A stretch of DNA of 64,000 nucleotides from Aciduricibacillus chroicocephali (GTDB taxonomy: Bacteria > Bacillota > Bacilli > Bacillales > Amphibacillaceae). The DNA is taken from assembly GCF_030762805.1 (NCBI RefSeq), contig NZ_CP129113.1, positions 1,688,001-1,752,000 of the forward strand, written 5' to 3'. Positions within the stretch are counted from its first letter, which is position 1, and each line of letters begins with the position of its first letter. The notes beneath the pieces were generated by a model. It was not told the DNA's origin. It ran no database searches and worked only from the letters and a program-made list of their open reading frames with translations. Below are positions 29,657 through 37,325 of the stretch, piece by piece. Made by a program: the position numbers and the translations under genes.

Positions 29657-30775
29657 CTATTTTCCGAGTTGATTTTCGGCAGATTCATATTCAAGGCCAT
29701 GTGCCTCAGCAACGCTTTTATACGTTACATAGCCATCTAATGTATTAATTCCTTTGAACAGTGCCGGGTTATCCTGACATGCCTTCTTATACCCTTTATT
29801 CGCAATTTGAAGCGCATAAGGTACAGTGACATTAGTCAGTCCGATTGTTGAAGTACGCGGAACTGCACCTGGAATGTTCGCAACAGCATAGTGAACAACG
29901 CCATGCTTTGTGTATGTTGGATCATCATGAGTTGTAATCCGGTCACTTGTCTCAACAATACCGCCCTGGTCAATGGCTACATCAACGATTACAGAACCTT
30001 CTGGCATCGCTTTAACCATTTCTTCCGTAATCAACTTCGGCGCCTTCGCACCTGGAATCAATACTGCACCGATGACGAGATCCGATTCTTTCACTTCTTC
30101 CAGTATATTGAGTGGATTAGACATCACTGTGTGCAAAGCAGCACCAAACTGGTCATCGAGCTGACGCAGACGTTCCGGACTGAGATCGATGATTGTTACA
30201 TCCGCACCAAGACCAATGGCAATCTTAGCCGCGTTTGTTCCTACGACACCGCCACCGATAATCGTTACTTTCCCGCGCTTCACCCCAGGAATTCCTGCAA
30301 GAAGCACTCCACGACCGCCATGCGGCTGTTCGAGGAACTGGGCCCCAATCTGCGTCGCCATACGTCCCGCAACTTCACTCATTGGAGTAAGAAGCGGTAA
30401 CGAACGATCCTCAAGCTGAACCGTTTCATAAGCAATACCGACAACTTTATTATCGATCAGAGCTTTCGTCAGTTCAGGCTCTGCAGCTAAATGAAGATAT
30501 GTGAAGAGAATCAACCCTTCTCGGAAGTATCCGTACTCTTCCTTAAGCGGTTCCTTAACTTTCATGACCATTTCCTGTTGCCACGCTTCAGCAGCGCTTC
30601 CAGCAATAGATGCTCCGGCCTCTTTGTATGCTTCGTCCGTAAAACCGGAACCGAGTCCCGCGCCAGTCTCAACATAAACCGTATGACCTGCCCCCGCGAG
30701 CGCGTGAACGCCTGCTGGTGTGATGGCTACACGATTTTCATTGTTCTTAATTTCTTTTGGCACTCCGATATTCAT
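29657..30775 (-). CDS. ald: Alanine dehydrogenase
   Basis: NAD-dependent oxidative deamination of alanine to pyruvate and ammonia, used for growth on alanine and important in sporulating bacilli. The family's N-terminal [20 protein letters not shown], the lysine in MKVKEP, the histidine in YLHLAAE, and the Rossmann motif [20 protein letters not shown] are present. 372 residues is normal. The ATG follows a GGGGAGG site. A SigA-type promoter and a large inverted repeat lie upstream. Confidence 0.97.
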   Translation of the reverse strand: MNIGVPKEIKNNENRVAITPAGVHALAGAGHTVYVETGAGLGSGFTDEAYKEAGASIAGSAAEAWQQEMVMKVKEPLKEEYGYFREGLILFTYLHLAAEPELTKALIDNKVVGIAYETVQLEDRSLPLLTPMSEVAGRMATQIGAQFLEQPHGGRGVLLAGIPGVKRGKVTIIGGGVVGTNAAKIAIGLGADVTIIDLSPERLRQLDDQFGAALHTVMSNPLNILEEVKESDLVIGAVLIPGAKAPKLITEEMVKAMPEGSVIVDVAIDQGGIVETSDRITTHDDPTYTKHGVVHYAVANIPGAVPRTSTIGLTNVTVPYALQIANKGYKKACQDNPALFKGINTLDGYVTYKSVAEAHGLEYESAENQLGK

Positions 30776-30800
30776 AATTGAATACCTCCCCTTATTGCAT

Positions 30801-30830
30801 ATTATGTGTACAGTAAGTACTATATTTCAA
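30801..30830 (-). promoter_or_regulatory. SigA promoter of ald
   Basis: TTGAAA (30830-30825), 18 bases, CATAAT (30806-30801) on the minus strand, 25 bases upstream of the ald start. Confidence 0.65.
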
Positions 30831-30835
30831 CACTG

Positions 30836-30881
30836 ATGGCCTGCGCTCCTTCTTTTATGAAGGCAGTGCAGGCGTCACCGT
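30836..30881. repeat. Imperfect inverted repeat upstream of ald
   Basis: GCCTGC-CT-CCTTC / GAAGG-AG-GCAGGC with one bulge and one G-T pair, loop TTTTAT. It lies directly upstream of the ald -35 and about ten bases past the stop of the small gene at 30893-31045. There is no T tract on either strand, so it is either a weak terminator or a regulator-binding dyad for ald. Confidence 0.6.
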
Positions 30882-30892
30882 GTTGTTCCGCA

Positions 30893-31045
30893 TTATCGCT
30901 TCTGGTTGTTGTATTTGTTAACTGCTATGTTGTTGGAGAGGTGGTCCTTATCTTCAATAACACCTCGTTGCACATCTTTGATATGCTGGTTCTTTACAGA
31001 AGCTACCCCATCATCAGGTATCTTAAACTTTTCCTTCTTATCCAT
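30893..31045 (-). CDS. 50-residue hydrophilic protein, putative forespore gene
   Basis: Encodes 50 residues beginning MDKKEKFKIPDDG and ending NKYNNQKR: no membrane helix, no cysteine, rich in Lys, Asp, Asn, Val and Gln. The ribosome-binding site GGAGGTGAG is strong and the TAA at 30893-30895 is clean. Upstream lies CATGATA with an ACATA element 18 bases before it. This is the same -10 and spacing as the SigG-type promoter of the ssp gene at 36 kb. I do not recognise the protein. Size, composition and promoter suggest a small spore protein, but this is inference. Confidence 0.65.
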   Translation of the reverse strand: MDKKEKFKIPDDGVASVKNQHIKDVQRGVIEDKDHLSNNIAVNKYNNQKR

Positions 31046-31065
31046 TCCGCTCACCTCCTATACCT

Positions 31066-31096
31066 TATCATGTGCAACAGTAGGCGTTCGTATGTC
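31066..31096 (-). promoter_or_regulatory. Putative SigG promoter of the 50-residue gene
   Basis: Minus strand GACATA (31096-31091), 18 bases, CATGATA (31072-31066). The -10 and the spacing equal those of the ssp promoter at 36052-36082. The leader would be only about 14 bases, so the start point falls at the edge of the ribosome-binding site, which is a reason for caution. Confidence 0.45.
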
Positions 31097-31127
31097 CTGG
31101 AAAAGATCTTGGAATTTTATGAATTTG

Positions 31128-31158
31128 GCTTACATATAAATTTCATTGGGTATATAAT
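31128..31158 (+). promoter_or_regulatory. Promoter of universal stress gene, possibly SigB-type
   Basis: GCTTAC (31128-31133), 14 bases, GGGTAT (31148-31153) resembles the SigB consensus GTTTAA-N12-15-GGGWAW, with a perfect -10. A TATAAT (31153-31158) overlaps it, with only a weak -35 (CTTACA, 18 bases upstream), so SigA use is equally possible. Confidence 0.45.
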
Positions 31159-31179
31159 AGGAGAAAAGGGGGAGTTATC

Positions 31180-31614
31180 ATGAATTGGGATTATAAAAAC
31201 ATCGTAGTTGCCATTGATGGATCAGACGCAGCAGCCAAAGCATTTGAGAGAGCGCTCAGTTATGCGAAACAGCATAATGCCCGCTTGATTCTCGCCCACG
31301 TCGTCGATTCTCGCACATTTGCGACTGCTGAAGCGTATGACCGTACACTTGCAGAACGCGCAGATGAATATGCGACAGAAATTCTGGACCGTTATATGGA
31401 CGAAGCGAAAGCTGCTGGCTTGCAAGATGTTGTACGCCATGTGGAATACGGTTCTCCAAAAGTTAAAATTGCAAAAGATGTTGCAACTAAATTCGAAGCT
31501 GATCTCATCATATGTGGGGCAACTGGCCTGAACGCAGTTGAACGCTTCCTAATTGGTAGCGTTTCCGAAAACGTTGTTCGCCAATCCAAATGTGATGTGC
31601 TCGTCGTAAGATAA
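31180..31614 (+). CDS. Universal stress protein (UspA family)
   Basis: 144-residue cytoplasmic UspA-fold protein with the N-terminal strand NIVVAIDGSDAAAKAFERAL and the ATP-binding motif G-X2-G-X9-GS seen in CGATGLNAVERFLIGSVSENV. UspA proteins of this ATP-binding class form dimers and are made in stress or stationary phase. The ATG follows GGGGGAG. A GC-rich terminator closes the gene, so it is monocistronic. A second copy of the family lies at 48266-48685. Confidence 0.93.
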   Translation: MNWDYKNIVVAIDGSDAAAKAFERALSYAKQHNARLILAHVVDSRTFATAEAYDRTLAERADEYATEILDRYMDEAKAAGLQDVVRHVEYGSPKVKIAKDVATKFEADLIICGATGLNAVERFLIGSVSENVVRQSKCDVLVVR

Positions 31615-31624
31615 AACGCAACAA

Positions 31625-31652
31625 GGCGCCCGCTCAATAGGAACGGGCGCCT
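31625..31652. terminator. Terminator between usp gene and moaB
   Basis: GGCGCCCG/CGGGCGCC hairpin with a ten-base loop followed by TCTTCTTAT on the plus strand. It also lies after the moaB stop on the minus strand. Confidence 0.82.
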
Positions 31653-31659
31653 CTTCTTA

Positions 31660-32160
31660 TCACAAATCCTTCTGAGCTTCGTGCACGATGTGGGAAAATT
31701 CTTTCAAGATAAGCTTTTCCATCGCAAGCTTGACAGCACCACTTGAACCTGGAGTAGTGAAGATCGGTCTGTCATTCACAATACCTGCAATCGCGCGAGA
31801 CATAATGGCTGAAGAACCGATATCCTCATAATAACTAAGCGTGCGAAACACCTCTCCGAAGCCAGGCATTTCCTTATCGAGCAGTGACTTGACCGCTTCA
31901 ATCGTCACATCCCGCTTTGCCATGCCTGTTCCTCCGTTTGTAAGAATCGCTTCCACTGCTGCATCCTTGCTTTTTTCCTTGATTATTTTCTGTATTGCTT
32001 CGAACTCATCACGCACAATAGTCCTTCCGACTACTTTATGCCCGCTATCTTCCAACATTTGAATCATGAGATTGCCGCTCTTATCCGTTTCTTCCGTACG
32101 CGTATCGCTAATCGTTAAGACAAAACAATTCACGGATCGATTTCTATCCGGATTTGACAT
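31660..32160 (-). CDS. moaB: Molybdenum cofactor biosynthesis protein MoaB
   Basis: MoaB/Mog-type protein that adenylylates molybdopterin or assists Moco insertion. The 166-residue protein has the family motifs LTISDTRTEETDKSG, LTNGGTGMAKRDVTIEA and TTPGSSGAVKLAMEKL. Its ATG overlaps the ytxK stop by one base, so both come from one transcript. No other molybdenum cofactor genes are in the window. Confidence 0.94.
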   Translation of the reverse strand: MSNPDRNRSVNCFVLTISDTRTEETDKSGNLMIQMLEDSGHKVVGRTIVRDEFEAIQKIIKEKSKDAAVEAILTNGGTGMAKRDVTIEAVKSLLDKEMPGFGEVFRTLSYYEDIGSSAIMSRAIAGIVNDRPIFTTPGSSGAVKLAMEKLILKEFSHIVHEAQKDL

Positions 32161-33158
32161 TAGTCCTGCGCCCCTTCTCTTTCTTCATTATATGTCTTGA
32201 ACCACGCATCGACTTGGCTAAGCAGATTTGCCATTGCCTGGGCATTTTTAAGTGATGGCAGCTGTGCGAGCAAAGGCTGCTTCGGCATAGTGGCACCGTT
32301 GCCTTTCTTCTGCAATATAAAAATACTTTTAACATGCTTCTTCGACTTGAATGCTGTCTCAGGAAGTCTTAAAAGACCAGTAATGAAAGCTTCTTCATGG
32401 ATAAACTTGTGCAAAGCACCCGCCTGATCACTTTCGAAAAGAAAGTCAGGAACGAGCAAAATACAATAGCCGCCTGGCTTGCAATAGCGCAGTCCAGTTT
32501 CAATAAACAGATGATGTGCATAAGAATGCCCATCATCCGCTTTCAGCTTGTAATCCGACGCATCTCCGGGATAATAGCCAACTGGCAAATCCCCTACAAC
32601 GAGGTCCACTGGATCAAGAAGAAGCGGTCGCAAAGCATCCTGATGGAAAAATTCAATATTCTTCTCTTGAATATTGGCATTCGCCAGAGCAATTCGAATG
32701 AGTGTAGGATCAATTTCAGCTGCATACCCTTTCGTATCTTTCGGCAGCCGATCAAGTACAGCTGTAAGTAAATTCCCAGTACCACCTGCCGGGTCAAATA
32801 CTCGTAAATCTTCACGTCCATGAAGAAATTTTTCAGTGAGATAGGAAACAAAGAGAGCGATTGCTTCCGGAGTCATCAGGTGTTTATCCTGTGTAGAGTC
32901 TTTCATCCCTTTTAAAATCGCAAGCTGCACTGCTTTTCGCCGATCCTCAAGCGTAATATCGTCAAGCACGACGTTGCTAAAAATATTTTTAAGTCGATGA
33001 GCAAGCAAATCATCGAACTCTTCTGGCACTTCTCCGAAAAACAGACAATCCAGCACTGTGCCAAGCGCGTCCAGATACGGTTCGCCGGCATGCTGGACTA
33101 TTGCTTCCGTTCCTGCATCAAGCTGCTCAAAAAGCTCCTCCATACTTGTCTTTTCCAT
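32160..33158 (-). CDS. ytxK: SAM-dependent methyltransferase-like protein YtxK
   Basis: 332 residues of the class I methyltransferase fold related to N6-adenine DNA methylases. The SAM-binding motif is VFDPAGGTGNLLTAVL. The catalytic motif position reads DLPVGYYPGD instead of the NPPY/NPPF of true N6-methylases, so DNA methylation cannot be assumed. The ATG at 33158 (MEKTSMEELFEQ) has GGAGG eight bases upstream. The homologue next to tpx in B. subtilis is YtxK. No restriction partner is nearby. Confidence 0.88.
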   Translation of the reverse strand: MEKTSMEELFEQLDAGTEAIVQHAGEPYLDALGTVLDCLFFGEVPEEFDDLLAHRLKNIFSNVVLDDITLEDRRKAVQLAILKGMKDSTQDKHLMTPEAIALFVSYLTEKFLHGREDLRVFDPAGGTGNLLTAVLDRLPKDTKGYAAEIDPTLIRIALANANIQEKNIEFFHQDALRPLLLDPVDLVVGDLPVGYYPGDASDYKLKADDGHSYAHHLFIETGLRYCKPGGYCILLVPDFLFESDQAGALHKFIHEEAFITGLLRLPETAFKSKKHVKSIFILQKKGNGATMPKQPLLAQLPSLKNAQAMANLLSQVDAWFKTYNEEREGAQD

Positions 33159-33237
33159 AAATGTTCCTCCAATCAGCCATTTCAAATATATCTATTGTAT
33201 CAGATTAGATGCCCAATGGCGCTTCCTGTGCTCGTAC

Positions 33238-33268
33238 AAAAAAGGAGGCATATAATGCCCCCTTCGAA
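33238..33268 (-). terminator. Terminator after the Bax-inhibitor-like gene
   Basis: AAGGGGGCAT/ATGCCTCCTT hairpin followed by TTTTGT on the minus strand, behind the stop at 33272. Confidence 0.82.
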
Positions 33269-33271
33269 AAA

Positions 33272-34006
33272 TCAATTTCTTCGATAAATTTTGGCTAGCA
33301 GCCTGATAATTTCAAGATATAACCAGACTAGCGTCACCATAAGCGCAAAGGCACTGTACCATTCCATGTATTTTGGAGCTCCGCCTTGTGCACCGCACTC
33401 AATATAATCAAAATCTAGCATAAGATTTAACGAAGCTACAATGACAATTCCAATACTGATTGCGATACCAAGTGGACTCGCTTCGTGAAGATATGGAATC
33501 TGAATACCGAAGAATGACAGAACAAAGCTCAATAGGTAAACAATCGCAATGCCAAGTGTCGCTGCGATGACTCCATTCCGGAATTTGTTCGTCACACGGA
33601 TGATTCTGCTCTTATAAATAAATAGCATTCCCGCAAAAATCCCAAGCGTGAGCAGGACGGCCTGCTGGGTGATACCTTGATAAGCGGATTCATAATATGC
33701 TGAAATTCCGCCGATTACAACACCTTCAAGAATAGCATAAATTGGGGCAGTTACCGGTGATACCTTCTTAACAAATGTAGTCACTAGTGCGACCACAAAG
33801 CCGATCACTGCCGCTATACCGACGAAGCCGATCACTTCTGTTCCCTCATTATAGGCATTCCATGTAAAGAAAGCTGCAACCGAAAGTAGAATAAGCATTA
33901 TAAAGCTTTTATTAACAGCACCCCCGACTGTCATGATGCGGGAAGATGGTTTCTGACCAAAATCAGAGAATGTTTCCGAACTAAGTGTTGGATTTCCGCT
34001 ACGCAA
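33272..34006 (-). CDS. Bax inhibitor-1/YccA family membrane protein (BaxI_1)
   Basis: 244 residues with seven hydrophobic helices from about residue 32 to 240, after a polar N-terminus MRSGNPTLSSETFSDFG that is typical of the BaxI_1 branch. The C-terminal helix region has DFDYIECGAQGGAPKYMEWYSAFAL. Related YetJ of B. subtilis is a pH-sensitive calcium leak channel, but this branch is longer and untested. The start is TTG at 34006 with GGAGGGG upstream. It is not at this place in B. subtilis. Confidence 0.88.
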   Translation of the reverse strand: MRSGNPTLSSETFSDFGQKPSSRIMTVGGAVNKSFIMLILLSVAAFFTWNAYNEGTEVIGFVGIAAVIGFVVALVTTFVKKVSPVTAPIYAILEGVVIGGISAYYESAYQGITQQAVLLTLGIFAGMLFIYKSRIIRVTNKFRNGVIAATLGIAIVYLLSFVLSFFGIQIPYLHEASPLGIAISIGIVIVASLNLMLDFDYIECGAQGGAPKYMEWYSAFALMVTLVWLYLEIIRLLAKIYRRN

Positions 34007-34061
34007 AGCGATCCCCTCCTTCTTCTCTCATTATAGAGCAAACCTGAAGTATTAGAAGAGC

Positions 34062-34088
34062 AAAAAAGCCCCCAATTGGGAGCTTCTT
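34062..34088 (-). terminator. Terminator after tpx
   Basis: AAGCTCCCAATTGGGGGCTT hairpin followed by TTTTG on the minus strand. Confidence 0.85.
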
Positions 34089-34094
34089 TTATAT

Positions 34095-34592
34095 TTAAGC
34101 ATTCCGAGCGGCTTCAAGCGCCTTATCGTACTGTGGATGGCTGCTTACTTCAGGAACATATTCCGCATACTGGACAACGTTGTCTTTGTCCAAAACAAAA
34201 ATAGCACGTGCCAAAAGACGCAGTTCACTAATGAGCACACCATATTTCTCACCAAAGTCCGCTGCACGGTGATCGGACAATGTATCAAGATTCTTAATAC
34301 CGTTTGCTGCACACCATCGTGTTTGGGCAAATGGCAAGTCCATGCTTATTGTAAGTACATGAACGTCTTTCAGCTTGTCTGCCTCTTCATTGAAACGACG
34401 AATCTCTTCGGAACATACCCCTGTATCAACGGATGGTACTGAGCAGATCAACTTAACTTTGCCTTCATAATCTTTAAGTGTTCGTTCCTGCAAGTCGTTG
34501 GAAAGCACAGAGAAGTCAGGTGCTTTATCTCCTTTTTTGATCTCATTTCCGATCAGTGTAACGGAATCGCCTTTAAATGTAACATTTGCCAT
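34095..34592 (-). CDS. tpx: Thiol peroxidase
   Basis: Atypical two-cysteine peroxiredoxin that reduces hydroperoxides with thioredoxin. Peroxidatic C60 is in PSVDTGVCSEE and resolving C94 in RWCAANG, the spacing expected for Tpx. 165 residues, complete. Followed by a terminator; upstream is ytfJ in the same direction with a 70-base gap. No PerR box was recognised. Confidence 0.96.
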   Translation of the reverse strand: MANVTFKGDSVTLIGNEIKKGDKAPDFSVLSNDLQERTLKDYEGKVKLICSVPSVDTGVCSEEIRRFNEEADKLKDVHVLTISMDLPFAQTRWCAANGIKNLDTLSDHRAADFGEKYGVLISELRLLARAIFVLDKDNVVQYAEYVPEVSSHPQYDKALEAARNA

Positions 34593-34662
34593 TCATATAA
34601 CCTCCAGTTGTCTCTTTCCACTCATTATGATGAATATTTAGACAACTGTCCACTGGATTGCC

Positions 34663-35142
34663 TTAGATTTCATAAGGATCGTCATGACGATCCTGACGAC
34701 GTTTTGAACCCATCCGAGAACCGCCTTGGTCACTTTTCTGCTGCTTGCTTTCAGAAGATGGGAGTGCGTCTTTAAGTGCCTTTTGAAGTTTTTCAATCGT
34801 TTCCGGAGCTTTGTCAATCAGCTTCTCATAGATATGCGTATGTTCATCGAGATGAACCATCTTGATGCTGCCATCTTTTGTAATAACGAGAAAAGCTACA
34901 GGTGATACAGAAACCCCACCGCCGCTGCCTCCCGCAAAAGGAATCGGATCTTCAGAATGCTGCTGGCCTGAAGGCAGATCACTTCCTCCCGCCGCAAAGC
35001 CAAAACCGACCTTTGATACCGGGATAATTGTACCCCCATCTGGTGTTTCGATTGGGTCTCCGATAATCGTATTCGCTTCAATCATGTCTTTCAAATTTTC
35101 CATTGCTGTTGTCATAAGACTATCTATTGGATGATTACTCAT
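34663..35142 (-). CDS. ytfJ: Sporulation protein YtfJ (GerW family)
   Basis: 159 residues with the conserved core TIIGDPIETPDGGTIIPVSKVGFGFAAGGSD cut by a Gly/Ser-rich loop (FAGGSGGGVSVSPVAFLVI) and a charged, disordered C-terminus. GerW is made in the forespore and is needed for spore germination in some bacilli. It follows ytfI by 18 bases. The AAAGGAAAGG upstream of the ATG is the likely ribosome-binding site. Confidence 0.93.
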   Translation of the reverse strand: MSNHPIDSLMTTAMENLKDMIEANTIIGDPIETPDGGTIIPVSKVGFGFAAGGSDLPSGQQHSEDPIPFAGGSGGGVSVSPVAFLVITKDGSIKMVHLDEHTHIYEKLIDKAPETIEKLQKALKDALPSSESKQQKSDQGGSRMGSKRRQDRHDDPYEI

Positions 35143-35160
35143 ATGTCAAAATCCTTTCCT

Positions 35161-35700
35161 TCATTTATTCTTTGTACTTGGTATTTGCATGTATGCAAGG
35201 ATAGCTTGCCCCACCGTAATCGTACCAATGCAGTACATTCGGGAATCAAAGAAAGATTGGTGAAAATCCGGAAAAACTTGAAGATCCGGTTTTCCTTTGA
35301 ATGAAAAGAAACGGTATGCCTGACTAATGATCATACCTTTCATACTCCAGAGCCCACCTGCGGCAATTCCCGCTGTTGCTGCATCGCCAGTACCGAATTC
35401 AGTCTTCCACGTTAGTTCTCTTATCTTTATTTTTTTCATTATTTTCTTTCGGCTATCCAATTCCTTTTTCATTCGCTTCCAGTTCACCAGTATATTTTTT
35501 TCCCAATTCCCTCCATCCTCTTGCTTCAGTGGAATAGTACGCTCTACTATGTGAATTCCAAAGAGGCTCGCTCGCATAAATGCACAACGTTCTTCATCGT
35601 CATAAATGCATTCTAAATAAATTTGTACTTTTGATTTTATCAATATGACAAACAAGAGGATGACTATAAATAAAATGAGTCCAATGACAATCCAAATCAT
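35161..35700 (-). CDS. ytfI: DUF2953 protein YtfI
   Basis: 179 residues: one N-terminal membrane helix (about 1-22, MIWIVIGLILFIVILLFVIL) and a soluble domain with a long basic stretch near the middle (WKRMKKELDSRKKIMKKIKI). Family DUF2953, always next to ytfJ in spore formers, role unknown but probably sporulation. The start at 35700 was chosen because GGAG lies seven bases upstream; the ATG at 35706 overlaps that site. Confidence 0.83.
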   Translation of the reverse strand: MIWIVIGLILFIVILLFVILIKSKVQIYLECIYDDEERCAFMRASLFGIHIVERTIPLKQEDGGNWEKNILVNWKRMKKELDSRKKIMKKIKIRELTWKTEFGTGDAATAGIAAGGLWSMKGMIISQAYRFFSFKGKPDLQVFPDFHQSFFDSRMYCIGTITVGQAILAYMQIPSTKNK

Positions 35701-35765
35701 GGGCATGCTCCTGACTCTATCTGCTTTCCTTATAGTTTGGCACAATCAGGGAGTTTTATGAAAAA

Positions 35766-35798
35766 AATAAAGAGGCAGCTCCTATACAGGAACTGCCT
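35766..35798 (-). terminator. Terminator after ssp gene
   Basis: GAGGCAG/CTGCCTC hairpin followed by TTTATTTTTTT on the minus strand, a short distance past the ssp stop. Confidence 0.88.
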
Positions 35799-35819
35799 CA
35801 GCCATTTCATATTCAGTTG

Positions 35820-36026
35820 TTATTGCTGACCGAAGCCACGCATTTGCTCTTGAGCTGTACGGACAAGACGCTTAGTGATTTCTCCACCGACAGAACCGTT
35901 AGCACGGGAAGTTGTTTCCCCGCCAAGGTTTACGCCGAACTCCTGAGCGATTTCGTATTTCATTTGGTCAAGTGCCTCCTGTACGCCAGGTACAAGAAGT
36001 TCGTTTGAGTTGTTGTTGTTAGCCAT
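35820..36026 (-). CDS. Alpha/beta-type small acid-soluble spore protein
   Basis: 68-residue DNA-coating protein of the spore core. The Asn/Ser-rich N-terminus ([14 protein letters not shown]) is followed by the germination protease site KYEIAQEFG, and by [16 protein letters not shown], the second conserved helix. Binding changes spore DNA to an A-like form and protects it. The ATG at 36026 follows AAGGAGGTG. A SigG-type promoter is directly upstream and a strong terminator follows. Paralogues are many in bacilli, so I give no gene letter. Confidence 0.97.
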   Translation of the reverse strand: MANNNNSNELLVPGVQEALDQMKYEIAQEFGVNLGGETTSRANGSVGGEITKRLVRTAQEQMRGFGQQ

Positions 36027-36051
36027 GTTGTTCACCTCCTTGGTGCACACT

Positions 36052-36082
36052 TATCATGTGCCGAAGAGGCGAACTTCATACA
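36052..36082 (-). promoter_or_regulatory. SigG promoter of ssp gene
   Basis: TGTATG (36082-36077), 18 bases, CATGATA (36058-36052) on the minus strand agrees with the forespore SigG consensus. Confidence 0.8.
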
Positions 36083-36107
36083 AACAATTATAAATTTTTT
36101 TTACGAA

Positions 36108-37325
36108 TTAGAAAAGATCCGCAAGCTCGTCCTTTTCCTGCTTGATTTGGCGAGCTGAAATGGTCTCTGCATTTTCAATCGCAGACTTAATCAGTTCCGA
36201 AAAATCTGCCTGCGATTCAAAGTATTCCATTTTGTCCAAACGCGGCTTTGTCTTCGGTGATTTCGGAACAAAGATTGTGCAGCAGTCTTCATATGGACGA
36301 ATAGAAATCGGATACGTATCAATTTTTTCAGCAATCTCGATAATTTCTTCTTTATCCATTGCTACGAGCGGACGAATGATTGGATAACTCGTAACCGCAT
36401 TGATGACATGCATGCTGTCCATTGTCTGACTTGCCACTTGACCAAGACTCTCACCTGTCGTCATCGAAAGAATTCCCCGCTTGCGGCAAATCTGCTCACT
36501 AATTCTGAGCATCACACGACGCATCGCTGTCATTGCATAGTAATCGGGAATTTGCTTGAAAATCTCCTGCTGCAATTCAGTGAAGGGAACGAGGTGAATT
36601 TTTATGTCATGGCCGAATGCTGTCAGCTTCTCTGCTAGATCAATCACTTTCTGTTTTGCACGCTCACTCGTGTATGGCGGTGAATGAAAGTGAATCGCTT
36701 CCAGACTGACGCCTCGTTTCATCGCCAAATATCCTGCTACTGGACTGTCAATACCACCCGAAAGAAGAAGCAATGATTTTCCCGAAGTACCGACTGGCAG
36801 GCCGCCAAGACCCTTTCGTGCATCTGTTGTAATATACGTTGCATCGTCACGGATTTCCACCTTCATATGAATATCCGGATGGTGCAAGTCGACAGTAAAA
36901 TGTTCAGTATTTTGCAGAAGGTGGGCACCAAGAACTTGATTCATATCCTGGGAACGCACAGGGAAACCCTTATTCGTACGTTTAACATCAACCTTAAATG
37001 TGCCTTCTACTCTGCCATACAAAAGTGCCTGCAGTGCCGCATCTTTAATCTGTTCAGGGTCATTCTCAGTTTTCACAGCAAGACTCAGACTTTTAATTCC
37101 AAAGACGTTCTCCAGTTTCTCCATAATCGGCTCAGGTGCCTGTCCATTTAGAAGGACAAACAATCTTCCTCTAGTCGCCCGCACTTTGACTCCTTGGAAG
37201 TCATGAAGCTGATGCTGGATATTCTCTTGCAGTTTCACGAGGAACTTACGGATGTTCTTGCCTTTAATCCCGAGCTCTCCATAACGGATCAAGATATGAT
37301 CAAATTCATATTGAATAGGGTTCAT
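36108..37325 (-). CDS. thiI: tRNA 4-thiouridine synthase ThiI
   Basis: Makes 4-thiouridine at tRNA position 8 using sulfur passed on by a cysteine desulfurase. N-terminal ferredoxin-like and THUMP domains (about 1-165) precede the PP-loop motif LLLSGGIDSPVAGYLAMKRG. At 405 residues it lacks the C-terminal rhodanese domain of the E. coli enzyme, as in other bacilli. The ATG overlaps the stop of the desulfurase gene by four bases, so the sulfur donor and acceptor are translationally coupled. Confidence 0.96.
   Translation of the reverse strand: MNPIQYEFDHILIRYGELGIKGKNIRKFLVKLQENIQHQLHDFQGVKVRATRGRLFVLLNGQAPEPIMEKLENVFGIKSLSLAVKTENDPEQIKDAALQALLYGRVEGTFKVDVKRTNKGFPVRSQDMNQVLGAHLLQNTEHFTVDLHHPDIHMKVEIRDDATYITTDARKGLGGLPVGTSGKSLLLLSGGIDSPVAGYLAMKRGVSLEAIHFHSPPYTSERAKQKVIDLAEKLTAFGHDIKIHLVPFTELQQEIFKQIPDYYAMTAMRRVMLRISEQICRKRGILSMTTGESLGQVASQTMDSMHVINAVTSYPIIRPLVAMDKEEIIEIAEKIDTYPISIRPYEDCCTIFVPKSPKTKPRLDKMEYFESQADFSELIKSAIENAETISARQIKQEKDELADLF

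Noticed and set aside
30806-31183. Plus-strand open frame of 125 codons opposite the small gene
   Set aside because: No ribosome-binding site, no family features, and it overlaps the ald promoter, the small gene and the usp promoter.
32160-33158. Restriction-modification system around ytxK
   Set aside because: No endonuclease or specificity gene is near and the catalytic motif is not NPPY.
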